DNA of 64,000 bases from Asparagopsis taxiformis (lineage: Eukaryota > Rhodophyta > Florideophyceae > Bonnemaisoniales > Bonnemaisoniaceae), in contig JALQPE010002822.1 in NCBI GenBank assembly GCA_030407315.1, positions 39,500 through 103,499 of the forward strand. Direction: 5' to 3'. The translations under genes and the position numbers were made by a program. Under the pieces are notes generated by a model. It saw only the letters and a program-made list of their open reading frames with translations, made no database searches and was not told where the DNA came from. Numbering within the stretch: position 1 is the stretch's first letter; each line of letters begins with the position of its first letter. This document shows, piece by piece, positions 53,036-61,469 of this stretch.

Positions 53036-53200
53036 TGATTTGAATTAAAATTTGGCTATTCTCAAAACATGCACATGTGAACATGTTTTTGAGATGGGGG
53101 TGTGCCGTACGGCACAATCGACCCGCCCAAATCGAGATTTTTTACAATTTTTTTCTGCCCGAAATTTTAGAATTTCTGGGCTGGCCAGTAATGCAATCGC
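53031..53200 (+). repeat. Dispersed repeat R, copy 5 (partial)
   Basis: 'a' part from TTGAATTAAAATTTGG to GGGCTGGCCAGTAATGCA, directly following copy 4. It is truncated before the GGACGTCC segment. Confidence 0.8.
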
Positions 53201-54335
53201 ATCTGCTAAAACCGATTCTAACAAGCAGAAAGAACCTCTCCTTCATGACGATGCTTTGGAATTGAGTGCAATGCAAGGACTCCCCCACAGAAACGACAAA
53301 GCATCGTCGTTCTGCAAGGCATTTCGTACGAAAAATAATCGAAAAACATATTTGACTATTTAACCTAACAGCTATCGCGAGCACCGTACTCAGCTATATT
53401 TCCTCTGTAAATTTCCTCCCTCCAACAATCAATAGCCGCTTGGTCACAGGCTTAAAAGCCTTCCACTATCTGTCTATCCATCGAAGACCCTCGGAGGGTT
53501 CGATCCAGGCCTTCATCACCCATGATGGGTGTGCAACCCGAGAAATGAAAATGGAACATATGCGACAGGGACGAGATATCATTCAATGAAAGAGAAGTTC
53601 TCTTTCGTTACTCTTGTCTAACAAGATTCACGTCTACAAACCCATGTCGTCCGTCTGTTTCATCCGGAGAGAGAACCGGAGAGATGTGGATGTGAGGTAA
53701 GACGACAGTGTGATGTTGTGTTGATTCCCACAGACGGAGGTGGAGGAGGTGGCTACGGAGAAGCCTGGAGAACTTTCCCGGTACTGACATCTCACATGTT
53801 GAACAGTGTGAGATGTCAGTACCCCATGGATGAGAAGAAAAAATGTTGAGAGCAGTCCGGTTCGGATATTGCCATTAACGGAGGCGGAGGAGGCGGCTAC
53901 GGTGGAAGCCTGCAGAACATGTGACTCACATCTCGGAGATGTCAGTACCCATGGATGAGAAGAAAAGCATGTTGAGGTGCGGTTCGGATATTCGATCCAT
54001 TAACGGAGGTGGTGGAGGAGGCTATGGTGGAAGCCTGGAGAAGAATAGAATAGTCCTATACCCATGGATCACAAGAAAACGTTGTTGGGCTCCTTTTCGA
54101 AGCCATTCGTCTCTTGAATAAATTAAGCACCCAAATCATATACGATGCCGAGTTGACACCCCGTATGTCTCGTTGGTAGAAATAGCAGGGGTTCCACCAC
54201 TCAGCTGGCGGGAAGTAGTTACTGATTATATGAGATATGGCTTAGCTCCCGCCAAAACCGATAGCTCTGGGCTCAGGTTCTCCAAATGTGGTTATACGAA
54301 TGTGTTCTGACAATGCTAGAAGACGAATATCTGCA
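53201..54335. other. Divergent intergenic region with Gly-rich tandem blocks
   Basis: It lies between the start of the ParB-type gene and the methyltransferase gene. Three ~130-bp blocks at about 53730-54080 share GGAGGNGGNGGAGG, GGCTANGGNGGAAGCCTG and ACCCATGGATGAGAAG. No gene is supported, although one frame encodes GGGGGGYGGS. The rest is unremarkable. Confidence 0.5.
53780..53823. repeat. Perfect 17-bp hairpin
   Basis: GGTACTGACATCTCACA at 53780-53796, and its exact inverse complement at 53807-53823, with a 10-base loop. A partial copy of the arm recurs near 53940 (GAGATGTCAGTACC). Confidence 0.85.
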
Positions 54336-54520
54336 TCCTGATTTGAATTAAAATTTGGGCTATTCTCAAAAACATGCACATGTGAACATGTTTTGAGATG
54401 GGGGTGTGCCGTACGGCACAATCGACCGCCCAAATCGATGTTTTTTGCAATATTTTCTGCCCGAAATATTACAATTTCTGGGCTGGCCAGCAATGCATCT
54501 GAGCTGGACATCCCCATGTC
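54336..54520 (+). repeat. Dispersed repeat R, copy 6
   Basis: 'a' part from CCTGATTTGAATTAAAATTT to GAGCTGGACATCC, with hairpin and GTGCCGTACGGCAC. It lies about 340 bp upstream of the methyltransferase gene's ATG. Confidence 0.85.
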
Positions 54521-54862
54521 CAGTGGCCGTCCGGATGTCGCTCACCTGGTAAGCGTGATGCACCTGTGACAACCTATGTGACTGCAGTCACAGCCGCCAT
54601 GGCGGCCGTGCAGTACAACACTCAAAGACAGGGAATCACAATCTTTTTAAAATTTTTTTCTACCACGTATCCGTCACAACTTATTACCTACACCGGTTAC
54701 GGGTTTCAAGACCTTTCCAGTGCTGTGTACCCGTATACTCTGTTCCGTTCGATATCACCAGGTTCCTCACGAAAGAGTGCAAACGTCACGAGATACGTCG
54801 TCAAATTTGACTGTCTCGCCGAGCGGTCGCCATCCTGTACCGAATTTCCACTCATTCCATTT

Positions 54863-55762
54863 ATGACGAATAAGCGCAGGCGCAACAGCAATCCGATCGT
54901 TGACGACGCAACCGTGCCAATTCTGCGCGAACCCGCTAGCCCTTGGGAGGATTCTAGTGACATGGGTACACGTCGAAACGTAGGTCGCGCCGCCCGCGAA
55001 ACTACTCTCGCTGGCAAAGACTTCCTCCGCCTCTTGCTGGATTTCTTCGCCCACTCAAGTTTCGCAGACTTGACGGACAAGCCGGGAGGTTTCACATACG
55101 CGGACCTTGGCGCTTGGGTTGCGCAGGGCACGGAAGAACAATTTGCGGCGCTGCAAGGTCGACTCAGCATGGCCTTCAGCGGTCGTTCGAAGAATGCTGG
55201 AGTCGAGGCGGATGTTGCCGAAATCGTCATGGCAGAGATGAACGTTGAGCGAGCCAAGCAGATTGTTCGTCTGGCATTACCCATTGCCGAGTTTTCAAGA
55301 CAGGATGAGCGTATCGGGCAATGGGTTGAGCACTGCATCCTTTCTGGGATCGTGCCGCAGACCTTCCTTATTGGATGTAACATGCTTCCTTCGCCACTAC
55401 AGGCGCCGCAGCGCGGGGAACCAAGCGCCTTCGTTCTTGCTCCACCGGAAACGTTCGAGGTATTGATGTATTTCCAAGCGTTGTCTATCATCCGAAATCA
55501 CAACAAGAACCTGCCGCGTCGCCGAATAGGCGACGCGGCCGAAGAGGGGAACGAAGCCGCACGCGTCCCAGCCCATCGGAAAAGCACTAATCGAGCTTGT
55601 TACGTGGTTCAAGTTTTATACCATGCTTGGACCGATGTGGCCTTCGCCGCAAAGTTTTCCAGCTTCGAAGAGTTGATGGCGCCGTACATCATTTTCGACA
55701 GCAGTGAGCATTGGTTTGACGTGCTCGATGAAGTCTATTCGCACCGATGGAGCAGAAGCTAG
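54863..55762 (+). CDS. Uncharacterised N-terminal region of the methyltransferase gene
   Basis: 299 codons from ATG 54863 (MTNKRRRNSNPIVDD). I chose this over the upstream codons of the same frame because those are AT-rich and unlike coding sequence. It is a mainly helical, soluble protein with no recognised domain (GRAARETTLAGKDFLRLLLD, GRLSMAFSGRSKNAGVEADV, RQDERIGQWVEHCILSGIVP, MYFQALSIIRNHNKNLPRRR). After 55747 the coherent frame changes (EQKLDLYHDKAPHLILMDMV). It continues through a TAG at 55816-55818 to DLVRKFFDRLQQFLIVNPDL and on to 56082. I therefore read it as the upstream half of the gene ending at 57237. Confidence 0.55.
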   Translation: MTNKRRRNSNPIVDDATVPILREPASPWEDSSDMGTRRNVGRAARETTLAGKDFLRLLLDFFAHSSFADLTDKPGGFTYADLGAWVAQGTEEQFAALQGRLSMAFSGRSKNAGVEADVAEIVMAEMNVERAKQIVRLALPIAEFSRQDERIGQWVEHCILSGIVPQTFLIGCNMLPSPLQAPQRGEPSAFVLAPPETFEVLMYFQALSIIRNHNKNLPRRRIGDAAEEGNEAARVPAHRKSTNRACYVVQVLYHAWTDVAFAAKFSSFEELMAPYIIFDSSEHWFDVLDEVYSHRWSRS

Positions 55763-56276
55763 ATCTCTACCACGACAAAGCTCCCCATCTCATCCTGATG
55801 GATATGGTGGAAAAGTAGAGACAAGAACCCAGTGCGCAGCACAGTGCATTTAGGGACCTTGTGAGGAAGTTCTTCGACCGGTTGCAGCAGTTTCTTATCG
55901 TCAACCCGGACCTGTACACCTGGCCGGAGTCCGACCGCTGGGGGGCGCTGGAAATATACTTGTCCAGCGGAAATCCGGACAAGCTGCCAGCGTACTTTGA
56001 CACCCTCGACGAAGACGTTATGGCTGTCCTCCGCCCGGCACCACAAGCCGCGGACGCAGAGAAAGGTCCCCAAGCCGGTTGATGACACTCCCACTCGTCG
56101 CAACACAGGAGGGAGAGGTTTGGTTCCGTCGACAAGACACAACCAGCTTCAACTTTGACCTGGGAGGACCAGTCTTACTGCCCAAGGGCCGTCTCCCCCC
56201 GTCACCGTCACCCCATGCGACAGAAGAGCAGGAAAGTGAAGGGCAGGCTCTCGCAAAGGACTTTCTTTCGAAATGA
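55747..56276 (+). pseudogene. Linker segment of the methyltransferase gene, frame-interrupted
   Basis: Two open pieces. 55747-56082 has a stop at 55816 and contains LYTWPESDRWGALEIYLSSG and an Ala/Asp-rich tail. 56079-56276 contains TLPLVATQEGEVWFRRQDTT and SFNFDLGGPVLLPKGRLPPS. A missing T in GGTTGATG near 56079 and a missing A in CGAAATGAG near 56272 would join it on both sides. Confidence 0.5.
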
Positions 56277-57237
56277 GTCAGTATTGCCGGGTGTACGACG
56301 TCCCTTTCGAAGATTTGGTCAGTGCCGACGAGAGCCGAGAACACGTGCCCATCACGGGCAACGTTCAGCTCATTCTGACTGATCCGCCCTACAATGTTCG
56401 TCGGAAGAGGAACGATTCCAACTCTTCGTACGACAGGCTAACTGCAGAAATATGCAGGCTAGCATCGAAGTGTTTGACGAGCTGTTGCGCCCCGGTGGCC
56501 ACGGCATCGTGTTCTGCTCCGTTTTGCAGTTCTACGAATGGTTCCATTACTTGGAAACGTACAAAGGACCGCAGTCAGAAGGCCCAACCGATGCTGCTGC
56601 CAGTGATGACGGGTCGGATGAAGAAGAGGTTACGTCCATGAATTCGGACTCCGAAGCATCGCAGCACAGTGGCGAAGAAAGTGCGGATGAGGAGGAGGAC
56701 GAGGAGGAGGAGGGACGTCGTTTCGGAATTCAGTTTTCTTCGTTGACGAGGTACCTCTGTTGTTTGTCCGACTACCTGGGCACCTCTATCAAATGCCGGG
56801 GCGGAAGAGGTACCAACGCATGAACATGGCAGAGGTCGCTATCCACTTCTGGAAGCGAGGTGTTCCGTTCAAGACTGGAAGCGAGATGGTGGCCTATAGG
56901 AACCACGGATACATGGACGGCACGTACCCGGCGTGGTGCAACGTCACCATCAATATGCCCGCCATCGATTCGAATGAGATGGTGTGGCGAACAAGGAGCA
57001 CAACCGGTGCTACGGTCAGAGTTCGTGCAGAGCAGAAGAGCGTCGCTCTCATGATGGAGTTGATCAGCCAGCATTCACAGCCTGGTGATATTGTTGTCGA
57101 TCCATTCTCTGGCACTTTTCGCAACGGGAAAAGCAGCTATGAGCTTGCCTGAGCACCGTGTTTTCGTCGGCAGTGACATGGACAAATTGTGTGTGGCACG
57201 ATCGCTTCCAAAGCTGTGTGCTCCATGTCACGTGTAA
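56273..57237 (+). CDS. DPPY-motif DNA amino-methyltransferase, frame-interrupted
   Basis: The catalytic motif IV is LILTDPPYNVRR (DPPY at 56381-56392). It precedes the AdoMet-binding motif I DPFSGTF (57099 on), then the G-K-A-A continuation and VFVGSDMD. This order (IV, target region, I) is the beta class of bacterial and phage amino-methyltransferases. DPPY favours N6-adenine, but N4-cytosine is not excluded. Between the motifs lie DELLRPGGHGIVFCSVLQFY, an acidic insert (about 56590-56720), then HFWKRGVPFKTGSEMVAYRN and VWRTRSTTGATVRVRAEQKS. One-base breaks occur in homopolymers near 56443 (AAA), 56735 (TTTT) and 57117 (TTTT). The stop is TAA 57235-57237. It lies in a eukaryotic context, between the unknown N-terminal region and a SET gene. 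Confidence 0.75.
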
Positions 57238-57321
57238 TTCTTTCAAACAACACTGACATGAGGGTCACGACAGAAGCGAAAACAGAGTGCTGAGAAGTTC
57301 TTGGCGTCCCCCTCTGTCACG

Positions 57322-58066
57322 ATGCGTACACAGAGGGAACGGAGGATCATCGAACCCCCACCTGGCCTTCCCCTGTACCAGAGGTTCCCGAAATATATTC
57401 GGCAGTACCTCTGGCAGCTGTGCCCAGAGTCGATTGCGTCGCACGAGCACATGGAAAAACCGGTACATTATTGGCCACCTTCCCTGCGCCGCTGGTTGCA
57501 AACTGAAAACCCTCGCGTGATGCGGGCACACGATTTGTTGTTGCGAAAAAATTGAGCGTTCGACCATCGCTGATTAAGCATCCAAATGCAGGAAGAGGGC
57601 TCTTCGCTGAAACAGACATTTAATGTTGGCGACGAAGTATGTGCATACTACGGAACTGTTGTGTACTCTGATATGAGCAAGGAGTCGATGAGGTTCGCGT
57701 ACGGAGAGGGTCACATGGCGATAACGAAGGAAACATTCTTGATGTATGCCATCAAGCTGTATGCAACAGCAGAGGACGACGAAAACATCGAGCATCCAAT
57801 TTGGATTGTTCCGGCTCCGTTCTGTTCGGCGCAGTTTCATCAACGACCCGCGGTATTTGCGAGGTGAGGACACTCCGGCGGAAGACACCAGGCAGATGGC
57901 CAACGTCGAGTTTGTCGAGAACTACAGCAGCGGTTCGACGGGGAAGAAGCTCAAGGCGAAGGACCTAGAAAATCCGAAGATCATTGTAGTACGTGCAATC
58001 CGCGATATCTGTCCGGGGCAGGAGCTCTACGTTCAATATGGGACCGCGTTTAGAGCATGGAATTAG
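57322..58066 (+). CDS. SET-domain protein (putative lysine methyltransferase), frame-interrupted
   Basis: ATG 57322 (MRTQRERRIIEPPPGLPLYQ). About 80 residues precede the SET domain: VRPSLIKHPNAGRGLFAETD (the GxG motif), then GDEVCAYYGTVVY. Next comes SFINDPRYLRGE, followed by ANVEFVEN in place of the usual RFxNHxCxPN. The domain ends AIRDICPGQELYVQYG (the GEELxxDYG-type end). Frame steps lie at AAAAAA (57550), TTT (57620) and CGGCG (57827). There is no pre-SET or post-SET cysteine cluster. The stop is at 58064. It starts about 85 bp after the methyltransferase stop in the same orientation. Small SET proteins also occur in bacteria and large viruses, so the origin is open. Confidence 0.7.
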
Positions 58067-58204
58067 GGTCACGAAAGATGTTTTCATTTCGACTACAAAT
58101 AAAGCTACGTTCCAGAGTTGAAGTATATCATATAATGCAGCATGTCCAGCCACCATTAGTCCAGGGTGAAACCTATTGAGCATACTCGCCTGTCAAAAAC
58201 CAAT

Positions 58205-58541
58205 CGTTCACACTCTAGGTGCACTTCGTCCGAGCAAGTGAACCTGACTGCTTGGTTGCTGTTATGCGTGCAGATGCAAAATACAAGACCAAGTTGAAAT
58301 GGACGCCCGGTGGATGTCCAGCTCAGTTGCATTGCTGGCCAGCCCAGAAATTCTACAATCAGGGCAGAAAAAAATATTGCAAAAAACATCGATTTCAGCG
58401 GTCGATTGTGCCGTACGGCACACCCCCATCTCAAAAACATGTTCACATGTGCATGTTTTTGAGAATAGCCCAAATTTTAATTCAAATCAGGACGTCTTCC
58501 GGACATAGGGGTGCTCGCGGCCTAGCTCGACAGCTGTAATT
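58205..58541 (-). repeat. Dispersed repeat R, copy 7, inverted, with extended outer end
   Basis: In minus orientation it reads AATTACAGCTGTCGAGCTAG, GCGAGCACCCC, CCGG, CTGATTTGAATTAAAATTTG, hairpin, GTGCCGTACGGCAC, and ACATCCACCGGGCGTCCATT. It continues to GAAGTGCAC, which resembles the tail of copy 2. It is the mirror partner of copy 4. Confidence 0.85.
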
Positions 58542-60950
58542 GTACCTCATTAAATACTGTTGATGACTGCCTACCGTATACAATCTGGGCTGTTGGCGGT
58601 ATTCTCCGGTACTTGACCTGACCTGAACGTTCATCGCAGACCGTGTGGTTACCGACACTATACAGCAATTTTTTTTGTATCTCGTGCAACTCAATCCTTC
58701 CATCGCTTCCAGGGAAAGGCTTCATTAGGCCGCCGCGTATTGCGAAGAAAGCTCCAAAGCCTTCCGGGCCTCCAGAAAAACCCGGTCAGCAGCTGCTGTA
58801 TCGAGTGCCCGACAATCCCGTGCGAAGAAGCGGTCTGGGCCTAACGGCAGCATTGAACCGCGGTCCGGTAGTCGCAAGACGGACCGGCGCAGAACTGGGG
58901 ATCCGCAGCGAGAAAGTGAGGAAGGAGGAACGGCGCGGAGAGAGATGGGGCTTGACCGAGGCAAGCGTGCTCGCAGGGACAGGAACATCATGATGATGAC
59001 ATGATAGTGGCTCAAAACATGTTGGAATTGCGGCAGGTGCTATGGCAAAGGTAGTTCCTCCCGGGTTGGCAGATGCGGAGGTGCTGCAGACGGAGTCCCA
59101 GCCGGGGGTTCCCCGACACTGGAGGCTGTGACCCCCACTGCGCCACTATGCCGAGTACATCAGCCCCAGCAGGTAATGCAGTCAGGGACCCGAGGATAGC
59201 GGCAAGGGATGTTGTTTCTGTGAGCAACGTTCACAGGATGCCAACTATCATCGGCGGTCAGGTGGTACTGAGGGGAGAGAGCAGCCGGAGTGCGGCGCCT
59301 CGTCACAACAGACTGTCATTGGTGCCAAATATGCGCGTAACGCCCCGCGACGTCAGGCTATTGCCGATGGAGGACATCATATTCCCGATAGCGTGGGAGA
59401 TGGGGGGACGGTGAGGGGCAGAGAGGTTGCATCCGCCGGAATCCATCGATTTAATGGCGCGAGTCGCATCAATGCGCAGAAGAAGATCGCGGAGCTGGAA
59501 AAAAAAAGTGTTTAGCCAGGACATAGCAAACAAGGCGCTCACCACGGAGATAGTTGCGTTGGAGGCTCTAAGGTGAAAACTCTGCAGGCGGAAAATGCCA
59601 GCCTTACTGCAATTGCGAGAACAGTAGAATCAGTGATCACGGTGGCGGTAAGTCGAGAAATACAGAAAGCCATTCCTGTGAAATACCTTGGAGGTCTTAG
59701 GGCGGTTGAGGAAAACTGACAGGAAAAAAAGTGGTGTGCAAGAACGAGACTATGGAGCTGGACCCTATAGCGGAACAAACGCAGAGACGTTGGACTGGAC
59801 GTACCATCGAGGTAGAGCCGGTAGAAGGGACACTTTGGAGCGAAAACGGTGTAGGATATATTGCTACCCCTCCGGGCTATATCATCAAGAATCTGCAGTG
59901 GTATACACTTACGTACAGAACGAGATGATCTGCTGAATGACTTGGTGCGACACGTACTGCGTCAAAGTCCGTGGTGTGATGTGTGATGTTTTCCGATGAG
60001 GAGCAGCGTGTGTGCTGTCAAGAGGCTGTGGCGGGGAGCAAGGATTGAAAGTGAAGGTGACGCAGAAACTGTCCGACGTGATGAGTGCACGGAAGCGTAA
60101 TGCGAGGGGACAGATTGTTCGGGTTCGCTGGGGTACACGAAATTAATGTCTAGATGCACGATGCTGACGACGCGAGCTGAGATGGACGAGCGAGAGGATC
60201 AAAAGCGCGAAGCGTCTGAGAAGCTTTGAAACGGGAAAGCAACGGTGATTTGGATATGGGGAGGTGGCGAACGGCACCGTTCTCAGAGCTGCGATACAGC
60301 AAAGGGATGGTTCCTGACAGCTTCGAAATGGAAGTGAATGGTGATGCATGGTTTAACAACCGAGTAGCTGTGAATGTGCTGGACATCCAGGGGTTATTCG
60401 ATACGACCAGAACAAGTAATGGACATAGAGACGAGCATACTAACGCTGGCGCGCCTGGATGCTTGGCTAGTGACTACTGTGGAGTGTTTGGATGAACCGA
60501 AGGGGAAAGGAGGTGCACGGCAGAAGGAGTTTACAAGGCGGTACAGTCAATATGTGGGGGTAGCTTTTCAGCAATTAGTTGGTATGGTGGTGTACTGCAT
60601 GTCTTGTCTCCAAGGCTCGCAAGCAAGGGAAGAAACGGACGTGTCGAGAGCGAACAGCGGACTAGTGCACAGTCACGGCATGTGTTGCAAGCCGTACTGT
60701 GACGAGAGAGGCTGTTGAAGTGTGGCAAAGCGGAGAGGGGTCTGGAATTGTTCATGTCGTTGATGATGTAAACCGCTGCTCATCACTTGTTCTAGTGTCC
60801 GAGGATTGGATTCAATCGCATATTACGTCAAACCTCGGTGCTGTAATGGATTGTGTGATTGCGCAAGGACTAATTGGCGCAGAACTTTTCGTCGTTGACC
60901 ATATGCTGGACACCTGAGTGCAAACCTGAATGTCGAAATCAATGCCCCAC
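58542..60950 (+). other. Fragmentary plus-strand coding sequence with coiled-coil segments
   Basis: Coherent peptide stretches lie in changing plus-strand frames: ARVNAQ-type INAQKKIAELEKK, DIANKALTTEIVALEA and KTLQAENASLTAIARTVESV (heptad-like, 59460-59640). Next come AIPVKYLGGLRAVEE, MELDPIAEQTQRRWTGRTIE with TLWSENGVGYIATPPGYIIK (59750-59930), and MVPDSFEMEVNGDAWFNNRV (60308-60390). The last two are SILTLARLDAWLVTTVECLD (60435-60495) and GIVHVVDDVNRCSSLVLVSE (60735-60800). Together they look like one or two real genes cut by many small indels. I do not recognise a family. Confidence 0.4.
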
Positions 60951-61469
60951 AGTATGGGGGCATGGAGCGGCGCATGCAGCCACTGCTGATAACCGTTTTG
61001 GCGTAATGGAGGATGGTTGAAATTAGTGCAGTAATGTGACGTGACTAGAAGGCTATCATGTAGTACATTATCAATAGAGTGCTACGATTTAGATTTATTC
61101 TTCTTCATTATCATCTGTGAACTGGTAATCAGTTGGTTTGTGTAGAAGCGGTTGAGATAGAAACGTGGTCGACCAGTGCATTTGTTTCGTAAATGGCTTG
61201 ACTGGAAAGTTACTTCGTACGATGTGCATCACGGTGCCAGATATAGTAGATGCAGGAATGAGGTCAACCAAGGACCACCTGCACTGTGGGATGCAGTGTC
61301 ATTGCTGTCAACGGATCCGTTGTCCGGTCCCATGTGGACCACTTTAAACAAATGCACCCAAGTGATTTTTCCACAGCGGTTTTTGGGGCAAAGCAGGTCA
61401 TATGAACGAAAGCGAGTTCTACAGGTTGAAACAGGTTTGGAGACTGCAGGCGTACCAGTGCCAGGACGC
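60951..61469. other. Intergenic
   Basis: Short ORFs only. A plus-strand stretch near 61325-61390 (VDHFKQMHPSDFSTAVFGAK) is protein-like but isolated. Confidence 0.35.

Noticed and set aside
54566..54862. Upstream start of the methyltransferase-gene frame
   Set aside because: The extra 99 codons are AT-rich, overlap the vicinity of repeat copy 6 and are unlike the following coding sequence. ATG 54863 gives a basic N-terminus typical of a nuclear protein.
48354..58066. Integrated giant-virus fragment as explanation for the methyltransferase/SET/ParB genes
   Set aside because: No viral hallmark (capsid, packaging ATPase, DNA polymerase) is present within the window, and the genes are bordered by dispersed repeats. 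A viral origin of single genes remains possible.
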